From Bin80 sp965215475 (lineage in GTDB: Bacteria > Bacteroidota > Rhodothermia > Rhodothermales > Bin80), in contig OZ244061.1 of assembly GCA_965215475.1 (NCBI GenBank), positions 1,612,001-1,676,000 of the forward strand: a stretch of 64,000 nucleotides of DNA, in the 5' to 3' direction. The notes under the pieces are model-generated. The model was not told the origin of the DNA. It searched no databases and saw only the letters and a list, made by a program, of their open reading frames with translations. The position numbers were made by a program, and so were the translations under genes. Positions 43,801-53,480 of this stretch are shown here, in pieces. Numbering within the stretch: position 1 is the first letter of the stretch; each line of letters begins with the position of its first letter.

Positions 43801-44306
43801 TAATACTCCCGAGGTCCAAGCCGCTCGGCAGTGAGGTATGTCATTCTCCGCAAGCGATGAAGAAGAGCATGGTCACTTAATGAGTTAGGAGATAAATAAT
43901 GTAGTGACTCGTTCAAGTCAAAATGAACTTTATCTTCATTATTCAACTGGAAGAACCCGTCTTTCAATTCCATAGACATTTGCCCAGGCTCACCTTCAAA
44001 AAGCCAATGAAATTTTTCGATATCATCATTTACCAAGGTTACCCGGATATTTCCTCGTCCATGAACTTGATCAACTATATCTTTGACTGTACCTAAAGTG
44101 ACTATGGAACCATTGAGCATCAGTCTGGATGACCATTCAAAGTCACGTATAGTTTGGTGAAGTATGCAGAGTGCCTGAAAGACAGATGACTTTCCTGACG
44201 CGTTGATCCCGGACAGCAAGGTTAGTTGACGTATGGGAAGTGTCAGGAATTCGAAACACTTGAAATAGCGTAGTTCAATTTGCGAAATCATTAGCGATAG
44301 ATACAA
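43801..44306 (-). pseudogene. AAA ATPase (DUF3696-type), truncated by IS1634
   Basis: About 169 N-terminal residues remain. MISQIELRYFKCFEF (start at 44291 or 44306) begins an SMC-like ATPase domain; the Walker A is GINASGKSS. The segment MTYLTAERLGPREYY is the family's conserved region and runs straight into the IS end. Walker B and the C-terminal half are missing and not found elsewhere in the window. The start overlaps the end of the DUF262 gene, so the two were one translationally coupled operon. Confidence 0.85.
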
Positions 44307-45410
44307 TTTGATTAAACACCATAGTAAATCTGATTTTTACCTGTTTCGTACTATTGGTAGATATACTAATTGAGTTGCCAAATTCCTCATCTTTTAACAG
44401 TACATAAAACTCTCTTCGTATATCTTCAGAACAAGAATGAACAATAGATTCGTCCACATTAGAAAGCCCAGTGCACATAGCATCCCATAGCGACGCATTA
44501 AGCACGCCACGCTTCTCCTGTTCTTTTTCGTGTTTCCTAAATGCGTTATGCCCAAACAGAAAAAAAATATTGTTGAGTCCAGTTTGAAATTGATTGGATA
44601 ATTTCCCGAGTTCCTCTAAATCCATACAATTCATTTTGCGTAACGCATTGGCAAGAAAATCATCCATGTTTCCATTATAGTTTTCATAGCCAATAATTTG
44701 AAATGCAAAAAATCGATTAACAAATTCTCGATCTCTCATTGTCTTTGTATTCAGACTCTCTCCAGTAGCAATTTTAAATGAATCACTGTTGGCTTCATTC
44801 TTGAGGAATTGCGTTGCTTTTCCCATGTACATGCAGTTACGCATTTGCTGGCGAGATAGAGGGATACCAGCGTTGACTCTTTCGAAAATATCAAGACGTG
44901 CAGACTCGGGAATTTTAGAATCTATCACACAAAGAATCAAATTACAATCCTCAATTCGATTCTGAAATTTAGGGGGCAACTCGGAAAATTTTTTCCGTTG
45001 ATATCTTCACGATCGGGCAATTTCAGCCTTAGTTCGTCTTTGAAAAATCTGTAAAAGGTAGATAAGCGCTGTAGTCCGTCAACAACAATCATTTTTCCGA
45101 GTTTATCTTCCGCCAGATAGAATACTGGTAGAGGAATCCGCATGATCACGGATTCAATGAGCTTGCTTTGTTTGCCTTCGTCCCAAATGAAATCACGCTG
45201 AAAATCAGGATTCATAATGTAGTGTGATTGTTCAATTCGACGCAAGACATCATGAACCGTGCGGTTTTCGGATCGGATGAGAAAATCATCAAGAGGATAA
45301 TTTCCCCAAGTACCATTTTGTTTGTCTAATCCCTCAATTACAGAATCATCAGATTCGGTGGTCATTTCGTTGGGATTATTTTGGATGACTGTCATGATGC
45401 TGGAAATCAA
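44275..45410 (-). pseudogene. DUF262 (GmrSD N-terminal-like) protein, frameshifted
   Basis: N-terminal part (45410 to about 44990): HYIMNPDFQRDFIWDEGKQSKLIESVIMRIPLP and KMIVVDGLQRLSTF, the ParB-like DUF262 signature with DGLQR. The frame then fails at an A6T4 tract near 44988; adding one T restores the family sequence SELPPKFQNRIEDCNLILCVID and FERVNAGIPLSRQQMRNCMY. The C-terminal ~230 residues are helical with no DUF1524 nuclease motif. DUF262 proteins are nucleotide-using components of type IV-like and other defence systems. One-base loss may be real or a sequencing error in the homopolymer. Confidence 0.85.
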
Positions 45411-45758
45411 AAATGGACGAAGGTTGTAAACGTGAATTAACTCAATATAATCAGCATGGAAAGGTGCTTTTTCCTTGTGGGTTTATTCTGATGCCGATTC
45501 ATTATAGTAGGCGGCTCCCAGCTATATTTGGTTGAAAGCTTGAAAATTAGTTGAAAGGGATTTATCAAATCAACATGGCTATTGATTTGATGCATGAAAC
45601 ATATATTGATCTAACAAGTATGATTTTATAGTGCTTCTTATTTAGTTGTAAGTGTTTATTTCATTTCGAGTTTCTAGATACCAGAATATATCTCGTTTCT
45701 GATGATCAATCACTCAGATTTCTTTACCAACCCATTCAAATTATTGTGAGGTCATCAC
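45411..45758. other. AT-rich divergent intergenic region
   Basis: 348 bp between the DUF262 gene (minus) and the ADP-ribosylglycohydrolase gene (plus). It is AT-rich and should contain both promoters. I see no terminator, repeat or RNA gene. Confidence 0.5.
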
Positions 45759-46529
45759 ATGTCATATGGAGCGATTATTGGAGATGTTGTTGGTTCTGTC
45801 TACGAACGAAACCCCATCAAAACAAAAGATTTTGATCTTTTTCAGCCCGAGTGCAAATACACAGATGATTCGGTATGCACTGCAGCTGTCGCAAATATAA
45901 TACTTGGTGATTTGCTTTCACCTGCTAATGTGATGCGACATTGGTGTAGAAGTCATCATCGTCGGGGATATGGAGGATACTTCAGGAAATGGATTCGTGA
46001 TGAATCTAAGGGGCCCTATGGCAGCTATGGGAATGGATCAGCAATGCGGGTATCTCCCGTCGCTTACCTTTATCGTAATCAATCCATTGAAAAAGCGATG
46101 GAGATTTCCGATTGGGTCACCGAGATTACTCACAATCACCCAGAGGGAATCAAGGGTGCGAGAGCCACTACCCATGCTATCTGGCTTGCATTTCAGGGGA
46201 ACAATTCTGAGTCAATACGCGAGACAATACAAAGCACATACGACTACGATCTTGACCGATCCGTTGATGATATTCGACCCGATTATTCCTTTGATGTAAC
46301 CTGCCAAGGAAGTGTACCTGAATCCATTATATGCGCACTTGAATCATCCAGTTTTGAAGATGCCATTCGGAACGTGGTTTCAATAGGAGGGGATGCTGAT
46401 ACGCAAGCCGCAATCGCTGGCCCCATTGCAGAAGCCTTGCATGGTATCCCAAATGATCTAATTGAAAAAACAAAGAACTTTCTTTCCCAAGATATCATTG
46501 AAGTCATGGAGAGACTCTACCAGAGATAA
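45759..46529 (+). CDS. ADP-ribosylglycohydrolase family protein
   Basis: 256 residues. DraG/ARH fold: GAIIGDVVGSVYE at the start, the metal-binding CKYTDDSVCTAAV, YGNGSAMRVSPVAYL, ITHNHPEGIKGARATTHAIWLA and the C-terminal SIGGDADTQAAIAGPIAEA with the second pair of Mg ligands. Removes ADP-ribose from protein or nucleic-acid substrates, or hydrolyses related compounds; the substrate is unknown. It is divergent from the broken DUF262/ATPase pair and close to the accessory region, so a link to defence or toxin reversal is possible but unproven. Confidence 0.9.
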   Translation: MSYGAIIGDVVGSVYERNPIKTKDFDLFQPECKYTDDSVCTAAVANIILGDLLSPANVMRHWCRSHHRRGYGGYFRKWIRDESKGPYGSYGNGSAMRVSPVAYLYRNQSIEKAMEISDWVTEITHNHPEGIKGARATTHAIWLAFQGNNSESIRETIQSTYDYDLDRSVDDIRPDYSFDVTCQGSVPESIICALESSSFEDAIRNVVSIGGDADTQAAIAGPIAEALHGIPNDLIEKTKNFLSQDIIEVMERLYQR

Positions 46530-47044
46530 TGCAACTTCATTTGAAAGTATATTATTCGTGATCCTCTGGGATTCCGATCCTTGTAGGACAATGAATTCGA
46601 AATAAGTGGGACATTTTTTCATAGAAAATAGGGGAGTGTATTACAACAGATTGATTCTTTGAAGACGAAAATCCAAGCCTATAAAGAGTCCACGAATTCA
46701 AAGATTGACGCTCAAACATCGAGATCTAGCGTTTTAATTTGGGTTATAGGTGTTAGTGCATCCATCTTGTCTCTTGTGATTGCCCTTCGTGATGGACGGA
46801 GCACAGTTAGATCTGTTCGACGGTGTTAGTGCATCCATCTTATCTCTTGTGATTGCCCTTGTGGGATTAGGCATCGGCAGTGGCTGATGCCTCAGTTGCT
46901 TCGCAAGTCTGAACTAACAGCAGACGAGGCCAACGAACTCACTGAACGAATCAAGAACATGGCGCAACCAGTTTCAAGACTGAATTCGACTCATTCAAGA
47001 ATTTGGTCGAGGCGAAACTTACTACTTTGGAGATTCAGAGTGGA
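46530..47044. other. Region after ADP-ribosylglycohydrolase holding a gene remnant
   Basis: About 515 bp. 46640-46885 contains a decayed membrane-protein tail (listed separately). The rest (46530-46639 and 46886-47044) shows no coding frame with a start and family match. Confidence 0.5.
46640..46885 (+). pseudogene. Remnant of a coiled-coil/single-TM protein with internal duplication
   Basis: Reads QQIDSLKTKIQAYKESTNSKIDAQTS, then a hydrophobic helix VLIWVIGVSASILSLVIAL. No start codon is available because a stop precedes the open frame. The 40-bp stretch GGTGTTAGTGCATCCATCTT... occurs twice (about 46749 and 46825); the second copy ends the protein as SASILSLVIALVGLGIGSG and stop. Looks like the C-terminus of a small coiled-coil anchor protein after a tandem duplication. 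Confidence 0.5.
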
Positions 47045-48094
47045 TCACTCGTCCTCTCGCCAGACAAAAATCCCTGTGGTGTCAATATATCCTGACTGCC
47101 CGTCCAGCGTTACCCAAGCAAGTCCCTGATCAAATGAGGCAGCTTTCTCATATTGTGGTGGAATGACCATGGTTCCTGTCGAATCGACGAATCCATACCC
47201 ATCCCCTGTCAATACCAATGCCCGCCCATTCGAAAAATCATCCGCCCTCTGATAACTGGGCTCAATAACGATTTCACCTGCACGATCAACGAATCCCCAT
47301 AAACCTCCTTCGCTCACACGAGCTCGGTTTTCTTTGAAGGAAAATATCTGCTCATAATCCAGCTCCAATACAAATGTCCCTGTGGAATCAATAAACCCAC
47401 GCCGCCTGCCCTTGCGGGCAAGAGCAAGACCTTCCGATGGATTTCGTATAGAATGAAATTCTGGCTCAACTATCCATGAACCGGTTGGAGCAAGTAATCC
47501 CCAGCGTGTATTAATCCTCACCACCAGGACCTTTCGAACTACCTCAACCGCCGCCATTGCATCAGAGAATGGCAGCGCACGGACGAATTTATCTGGTACA
47601 ATCATCTCACCTTCCCGATTAATGTATCCCCACTTAGGCTCAAGCCCTGCAACCGTACCAGATCGCACACTCACCGGGGCTACCCCTTCACTAAAATCCA
47701 GTGCGGAAGTAAAAAACTCATCTGTAATCGGCTCTCCCGTCTTATCAATAAAACTCCAATATTGGCCAGATTGTACGCGGGCTATCCCATCCGAAAACGG
47801 GAAGACCAATGAGTACTGCGGAGTAACATGTATCGAGTCTTTCCCATCAATAAACCCCCACAAGTAGCCGGATCTTACCGCAGCCAGCCCTTCCGATGAT
47901 ATTTTTGCGCCGCTATACTTCGGTTCAATAATAACTTCACCACGATTATTAATAAATCCAAATTGACCATCCTGCAGTATTGGATACATCGTGTCATACT
48001 GGGCAAAAGCCGGATGATCAAACACGATCATACAACCAAGTAGTATGCAAATAGAGATCCTACTACGCTGGAACAAGAGCAAATGCATTATCAA
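47045..48094 (-). CDS. Exported WG-repeat protein
   Basis: 349 residues. Signal peptide ISICILLGCMIVFDHPAFAQ, then about eight WG repeats of roughly 35-40 residues, each with a W/F-G-[FY]-I/V-[ND]-x-x-G core, e.g. GQFGFINNRGEVIIEPKY, LWGFIDGKDSIHVTPQY, KWGYINREGEMIVPDKF, LWGFVDRAGEIVIEPSY. WG repeats form beta structures of unknown function, common in Bacteroidota. The start lies within the end of panC (32-bp overlap), so it is probably co-transcribed with it. Confidence 0.88.
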   Translation of the reverse strand: MIMHLLLFQRSRISICILLGCMIVFDHPAFAQYDTMYPILQDGQFGFINNRGEVIIEPKYSGAKISSEGLAAVRSGYLWGFIDGKDSIHVTPQYSLVFPFSDGIARVQSGQYWSFIDKTGEPITDEFFTSALDFSEGVAPVSVRSGTVAGLEPKWGYINREGEMIVPDKFVRALPFSDAMAAVEVVRKVLVVRINTRWGLLAPTGSWIVEPEFHSIRNPSEGLALARKGRRRGFIDSTGTFVLELDYEQIFSFKENRARVSEGGLWGFVDRAGEIVIEPSYQRADDFSNGRALVLTGDGYGFVDSTGTMVIPPQYEKAASFDQGLAWVTLDGQSGYIDTTGIFVWREDE

Positions 48095-48932
48095 TCAAAC
48101 GAATATGTCGGAAATATACCGCAACGGCGACGATCACCTGCATACCCGGTATGAATCGTTCAACCGGTTCTAGTTTACTGGCCGTCACAACCTCTGCATA
48201 CTGCAGTTCTGCTTGTGGTACAGATTGAATCATCTTCTGTATCAAACCGGTTACCGCCTCAGGGCTTTTTTTTTCATCTTCAATCATCTGAACTGCCAAG
48301 TTGATGGCTTTGGGGATTATACTTGCCCGGCTTCTCTCATCAGCAGTCAAATATTCATTACGTGAAGAATATGCCAGGCCGTTCGATTCACGAACGGTCT
48401 CTCCCCCAATCATTTTAATATCCAGAGATAAATCCTGAATCATCTGTCTCAGCAGGATATACTGCTGAATATCTTTGAGTCCAAATACGCCGATATGTGG
48501 CTTGCACGCAGCAAACAGCTTCATGACCACCGTAAGGACTCCATCAAAGTGGCCCTCTCTGTATTTTCCACAAAGTTGTTTCGACATGTCTGGGCAAGTT
48601 ATCCATACCCGCTGATGCTCGGGCCCCTCAGGGTATAGCGTAGCTTCGTTGGGGGCAAAGACGATATCAACCCCACCGATCTCTTCAATCAATTCACAAT
48701 CTCTCTGAAAATTGCGCGGATAGGTTTCAAAATCTTCATTGGGCCCAAACTGGGTTGGATTAACAAAGATCGACACCGTGACATGATCCGCTTCAGCTTT
48801 TGCACGCTGCATCAAAGACAAATGCCCCTCATGCAGGCCTCCCATGGTCGGGACTAATGCAAGCGTTCGCCCCTCCATACGCAGTTGATCCGCGTGTACC
48901 TGCATTTCTGAAACGGTCCGAATAATTTTCAC
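48063..48932 (-). CDS. panC: Pantothenate synthetase
   Basis: 289 residues. Condenses pantoate and beta-alanine with ATP. Nucleotidylyl-transferase motifs: VPTMGGLHEGHLSLM (HIGH-type), SIFVNPTQFGPNEDF, CGKYREGHFDGVLTVV, FGLKDIQQYILLRQM, and SSRNEYLTADER (KMSKS-like loop). Normal length. It is divergent from fumC. Confidence 0.96.
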   Translation of the reverse strand: MKIIRTVSEMQVHADQLRMEGRTLALVPTMGGLHEGHLSLMQRAKAEADHVTVSIFVNPTQFGPNEDFETYPRNFQRDCELIEEIGGVDIVFAPNEATLYPEGPEHQRVWITCPDMSKQLCGKYREGHFDGVLTVVMKLFAACKPHIGVFGLKDIQQYILLRQMIQDLSLDIKMIGGETVRESNGLAYSSRNEYLTADERSRASIIPKAINLAVQMIEDEKKSPEAVTGLIQKMIQSVPQAELQYAEVVTASKLEPVERFIPGMQVIVAVAVYFRHIRLIDNAFALVPA

Positions 48933-49025
48933 TGGAAGTCTCGAATTTTGAAATTGGATTACATATTACAACAAGGAGTATAATTCGTTTATCTTGTCCT
49001 GAAAATAACTATCTATCTATACCTG

Positions 49026-50417
49026 ATGAGTGACGTTCGTATTGAAAAAGATTCACTGGGGGAAGTACATGTACCTGTTGATGCTCTCTATGGGGCGCAG
49101 ACCCAGCGTGCAGTAGAGAACTTTCCCATCAGCGGACAGCGTATGCCTCGTGCTTTCATCCGAGCATTAGGGCAAATCAAATATGCTGCAGCAAAGGCGA
49201 ATGCGGATACGGGAATGCTAGAACGATCTACAGCGGATGCCATACGTAAAGCCGCCGAGGCGGTCATTGCTGGGGACCTGGACGATCAATTTCCAATTGA
49301 TGTCTATCAGACTGGGAGCGGAACCTCCAGTAATATGAATGCAAACGAGATTATCGCACGGCTGGCCACCGAATTTCTTACGGATCAAATCGTTCACCCC
49401 AATGATCAGGTGAATATGTGTCAGTCATCAAATGACGTGATCCCTACTTCCATTCAGGTGGCTGCTGCATGTGAGATTGAAGATCATCTGTTGCCTGCTC
49501 TCTCCCGACTGGAAGATGCATTAAAAGAAAAGAGTCAAGCCTTTGATGATGTGATCAAGAGTGCCCGAACTCATCTTATGGATGCCACCCCCATCACGTT
49601 GGGGCAGGAATTCGGGGGATATGCTATGCAAGTCACGCGCGGGATCAGCCGTATACGAGTTGGACAAGCTGAACTGTGTGAGGTGCCGCTGGGAGGTACA
49701 GCAACAGGATCCGGTATTAATCGCCATTTAGAATTTCCAGAACGAACATTGGCCTATGTCAGCAAAGCAACGGGGCTTACGTTCCGCGAAGCGGAAAACC
49801 ACTTTGAAGCCCAGTCTGCACGAGATGCCGTCGTCTCTGCATCCGGCGCACTGAATACCGTCGCGGTTTCGCTGATGAAGATTGCGAACGATATCCGAAT
49901 CCTCTCCAGTGGACCTACCAGCGGCATTTCCGAAATTTCTCTTAAACCTCTCCAGCCTGGTTCTTCCATCATGCCCGGGAAAGTAAACCCTGTGCTTTGT
50001 GAAGCGATGATGATGGTCTGTTCACGGGTGATGGGGAATCATACAACCCTGACGATATCCGGGCAACATGGAAACCTGGAGTTGAATGTCATGATGCCCG
50101 TCATGGCCGTCGCACTTTTGGAAAGTATCGATCTTCTCGCGGGGGCAAGTAATGCATTTGTGGATAAATGTTTATATGGACTGGAAGCCAACCGAGAAAG
50201 ATGTCAAAAATTATTGGAATTGAATCCATCCTTGGCGACAGCACTCAACAGTGCCATTGGATATGATATGGCAGCCAAAGTTGCTAAAGAAGCGGTCTCT
50301 TCTGGTCGTACGGTGAGAGAAGTTGTTCGCGAAATGAATATCTTGGACGAAAAGACACTCGATGAGCTACTTGACGTGCGAAATATGACACAACCTGGCA
50401 TCCCTGGTAGTCAATAA
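49026..50417 (+). CDS. fumC: Fumarate hydratase, class II
   Basis: 463 residues. Reversible hydration of fumarate to malate in the TCA cycle. QTGSGTSSNMNANEIIA, CQSSNDVIPTSIQVAA, RTHLMDATPITLGQEFGGY, GGTATGSGIN and the signature loop GSSIMPGKVNPVLCEA are present. Active-site residues lie in HLMDATP and GSSIMPGK. ATG start gives a normal N-terminus. First of three plus-strand genes (fumC, htrA, aroB). Confidence 0.96.
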   Translation: MSDVRIEKDSLGEVHVPVDALYGAQTQRAVENFPISGQRMPRAFIRALGQIKYAAAKANADTGMLERSTADAIRKAAEAVIAGDLDDQFPIDVYQTGSGTSSNMNANEIIARLATEFLTDQIVHPNDQVNMCQSSNDVIPTSIQVAAACEIEDHLLPALSRLEDALKEKSQAFDDVIKSARTHLMDATPITLGQEFGGYAMQVTRGISRIRVGQAELCEVPLGGTATGSGINRHLEFPERTLAYVSKATGLTFREAENHFEAQSARDAVVSASGALNTVAVSLMKIANDIRILSSGPTSGISEISLKPLQPGSSIMPGKVNPVLCEAMMMVCSRVMGNHTTLTISGQHGNLELNVMMPVMAVALLESIDLLAGASNAFVDKCLYGLEANRERCQKLLELNPSLATALNSAIGYDMAAKVAKEAVSSGRTVREVVREMNILDEKTLDELLDVRNMTQPGIPGSQ

Positions 50418-50493
50418 TGCTCTGAACTGCCTTTGGCTCGTTGTTTGCGTCATACCATCTTATCAATCCTAATTTTGACATCCTTTCAATACC

Positions 50494-52047
50494 ATGAACA
50501 AGATTCGTTTTATTCCTACCCTCATCCTTGCGGTCAGCGTTTTTATTGCTGGTGTGCTGGCAGCTACCTTGGGAGTGAACTTATTTGATCAGGGACATAA
50601 TATTGGCACAGATCTCCAAGCCAGTGAATCAACAATTCTCCAGGCACCCACAGAAAGTATGCGCCTGGAGTGGGAAGAAGCCTTTGTCTCTGTTGCCGAA
50701 GCCGTCAACCCTTCCGTTGTGCAGATTCGCTCAACAGAGAAATTGGACGCCCAAAATAATAGTAATCCTTGGCAGGGTACTCCGTTTGAGCAATTCATGC
50801 CAAATGATGGCATACCGGGAAGCCCACAAATCCGTCAAGGATTGGGTTCAGGTGTCCTAATCCGATCTGATGGATATATCATCACAAATGATCATGTCGT
50901 AGGCAGTGCAGACAAGTTGCAGGTCCTTCTCTATGATGGAAGTACCTCTACCGCCGAAGTGATTGGCCGTGACCAAGATTCTGATCTAGCCGTGATCCGG
51001 ATTAATGAGACAGACCTTCCTACAGTTACCCTCGCGGCGTCTGGTGATATACGCGTTGGACAATGGGTCATGGCCTTCGGATCTCCCCTAGATGAGGCTC
51101 TTGACAATACGGTAACGGCGGGAATCGTGAGTGCCGTGGGGCGTACTAGCAATCGACTATCTCAAATTAATCTTTATTCAGATTTCATCCAGACGGATGC
51201 AGCGATCAATCGTGGGAATTCTGGAGGGCCTTTGGTCAATATGAGTGGGCAGTTGGTTGGCATAAATTCTGCCATTCTATCTCCTACAGGAAATAATGCC
51301 GGGATTGGATTTGCGATTCCCGTCTCAATTGTAAGCAATGTTGTAACGCAGCTTATTGATAAGGGACGTGTAGAGCGTGGATATCTTGGTATACAGTTCG
51401 ATCGTGTATCACAATCTCTTGCGACTGCGCTGGACGCCCCTCCTGGATCTGCGCAGGTCAGACTGGTACAAAAAGACACCGCAGCGGATAAGGCTGGGGT
51501 TAAATCTGGAGATATCATTGCCGGAATTGACGGGGTAGAACTTGCAGATTACCTTCTCCTGAGAGCTACGATTGGAAATAAATCTCCTGGCGACCAGGTT
51601 CTTCTTGATATCATCCGGGGGGAAGATCGAATTCAAATTGAGGTCACACTAGGAGCACTTCCTGGAGATCTTTCGCGCAATGACGAACCTGATGAGACCA
51701 GACGTGAAGATCAAGGACAGCTAGATGAATTAGGACTCATGTTGAAAAATCTGGATCAAGAAACTCTTGAGGAGCGTTTCCTTGTCTCCGAAGAGATTGA
51801 AGGGGTATGGATTCAATCCATTGATGAAAGCAGTAAGGCATTTGATGAATCAGATCTGCGCCCTAACGATGTAATCGTTGAAATTAACAAAGAGCCAATA
51901 AAAGATATTGGTGACTTCAGGCGTGTGTATAGGGATATTGAACCAGGGATGATTTTTCTGGTCAAGGTACTGCGTAGTCAGCCGACCAATGACGATCGTG
52001 TCAACGAATTTCTACCTCTGATGACCGCACTCACGAAGCCCGAGTAA
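50494..52047 (+). CDS. HtrA/DegP-type periplasmic serine protease
   Basis: 517 residues. An N-terminal membrane anchor or signal (FIPTLILAVSVFIAGVLAATLGV) precedes the trypsin-like domain. The catalytic triad is H134 (YIITNDHVVG), D164 (DQDSDLAVIRI) and S243 (NRGNSGGPLVN). Two PDZ-like domains follow: about 285-385 (RGYLGIQFDRVSQSL, GVKSGDIIAGIDG) and 420-510 (DLRPNDVIVEINKEPI). Degrades or refolds misfolded envelope proteins. 76 bp after fumC. Confidence 0.93.
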   Translation: MNKIRFIPTLILAVSVFIAGVLAATLGVNLFDQGHNIGTDLQASESTILQAPTESMRLEWEEAFVSVAEAVNPSVVQIRSTEKLDAQNNSNPWQGTPFEQFMPNDGIPGSPQIRQGLGSGVLIRSDGYIITNDHVVGSADKLQVLLYDGSTSTAEVIGRDQDSDLAVIRINETDLPTVTLAASGDIRVGQWVMAFGSPLDEALDNTVTAGIVSAVGRTSNRLSQINLYSDFIQTDAAINRGNSGGPLVNMSGQLVGINSAILSPTGNNAGIGFAIPVSIVSNVVTQLIDKGRVERGYLGIQFDRVSQSLATALDAPPGSAQVRLVQKDTAADKAGVKSGDIIAGIDGVELADYLLLRATIGNKSPGDQVLLDIIRGEDRIQIEVTLGALPGDLSRNDEPDETRREDQGQLDELGLMLKNLDQETLEERFLVSEEIEGVWIQSIDESSKAFDESDLRPNDVIVEINKEPIKDIGDFRRVYRDIEPGMIFLVKVLRSQPTNDDRVNEFLPLMTALTKPE

Positions 52048-52057
52048 TTAAACCGAT

Positions 52058-52114
52058 CATTGAGGTAAGTCAACCTCAATGAATACCCTTCTTGGGGCCG
52101 GATACGGCCCCAAG
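52058..52114 (+). terminator. Two tandem hairpins between htrA and aroB
   Basis: Stem 1: CATTGAGGT (52058-52066) / ACCTCAATG (52073-52081). Stem 2: CTTGGGGCCG (52091-52100) / CGGCCCCAAG (52105-52114) with loop GATA, ending 17 bp before the aroB start. Neither has a long T-tract, so they may be RNA-stability or attenuation structures as well as terminators. Confidence 0.5.
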
Positions 52115-52131
52115 AGTCTGATTCTGTTCGT

Positions 52132-53223
52132 ATGAGCGAAGCTGCTGTAAATGTCCGTTTGGATGGTGGACGCGCATACGTGATTCAGTTTTCTGGCCTG
52201 ACGTCACTCCCAAATTTTTTAATCGAGACTGGGCTCCGCCGAGGCCCCTGTATCATTGTGACAGATACCAATGTCGCTTCCCACCATTTGGAACTTCTTC
52301 AGAGCATCCTTCTCGAATCTGGATGGGGAAAGCTTAAGGAAATCATCCTTCCATCAGGAGAATTATCTAAAACCCCCAAACGGCTCCAGCACATCTACGA
52401 TGAAGCTTTGGGAGCAGGAATTGATCGCCAAACTCCTGTGTTGGCACTAGGAGGGGGAGTGATTGGAGACGTCGCGGGATTCGCAGCCGCCACCCTACTT
52501 CGCGGATTGCCTCTGGTTCACCTACCCACTTCTCTGATTGCGCAAGTAGACAGTTCTATTGGAGGAAAAACCGGGATTAATCATTCATTAGGTAAGAATC
52601 TGATCGGAGCATTTCATCAGCCAAGACTCGTGCTGGCGGACCTAGATCTACTTCAGAGCCTTCCCGAACTGGAATGGAGAAGTGGGCTCGCTGAGGTCGT
52701 CAAACATGGCTTGATTGCAGATGCAGATTTTGTCGAGGAATTATCTACAAACTGGAATAAGATTCTTCGTCGAGATCGAAATATAATCAAGCAAATGATC
52801 CTACGTGCAGCAGAGATCAAAGCAGATGTGGTCCGTAACGATGAACGTGAAGCCTCGCGTCGAGCGATCCTGAACTTTGGACACACTTTTGCACATGCAA
52901 TTGAGCGGGTTGCCGGATACGGGGAATTTACCCATGGAGAGGCCGTTGCTCTGGGAATGCAAGCTGCGACCAAAGTATCTGCCATGTTCCATCCTGATCT
53001 GCCGTACGAAATTATTAATTCTCTCCTGAAACGATTGCCTGTAAGGAACTCAATCCATCATCTTGATCCCCAAGAATTGATCCAATCGATGTACTACGAT
53101 AAAAAAGTTCAGTCTGGCAATCTTCGTCTTATCCTCCTTCGAGACATTGGCCGCGCGTATATCACGGATAAGATCACCGATGAGCAAATCCTCACGGGCT
53201 GGAATTGCCTGTTGAACCCGTAA
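52132..53223 (+). CDS. aroB: 3-dehydroquinate synthase
   Basis: 363 residues. Second step of the shikimate pathway, converting DAHP to 3-dehydroquinate with NAD and a divalent metal. IIVTDTNVASHHLE, LALGGGVIGDVAGFAAATLLRG, LVHLPTSLIAQVDSSIGGKTGINHSLGKNLIGAFHQP and the metal-binding FGHTFAHAIE with HGEAVALGM are visible. Works with aroE at 7.5 kb, which is unlinked in this window. Confidence 0.96.
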   Translation: MSEAAVNVRLDGGRAYVIQFSGLTSLPNFLIETGLRRGPCIIVTDTNVASHHLELLQSILLESGWGKLKEIILPSGELSKTPKRLQHIYDEALGAGIDRQTPVLALGGGVIGDVAGFAAATLLRGLPLVHLPTSLIAQVDSSIGGKTGINHSLGKNLIGAFHQPRLVLADLDLLQSLPELEWRSGLAEVVKHGLIADADFVEELSTNWNKILRRDRNIIKQMILRAAEIKADVVRNDEREASRRAILNFGHTFAHAIERVAGYGEFTHGEAVALGMQAATKVSAMFHPDLPYEIINSLLKRLPVRNSIHHLDPQELIQSMYYDKKVQSGNLRLILLRDIGRAYITDKITDEQILTGWNCLLNP

Positions 53224-53480
53224 CGGATCATTCCTATCTTTTTCTGGACCAAATTCATTTCCAGCTACGATGAAATCAGTTATCCAAGCAAACTATTGTA
53301 CATCACGATTCAGGTCCTAATATCAGGATCTTGTCTCATGTAATCCAATGATTGCATGGGACAAATCTGATTTTTCATCCCGCTAACAAATCCTCTGCAA
53401 CAGACTACGGCGTATTTTGCATCAATGGGGCTCATGTTTCCCTCCAGAATAAAACTTTCTCTATTTCCTTCATCTGTAAT
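53224..53480. other. Upstream region of sulfatase
   Basis: 257 bp. The sulfatase frame is open back to 53352, but the upstream 43 codons do not resemble a signal peptide, so I treat them as leader. No terminator after aroB is clear. Confidence 0.4.
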
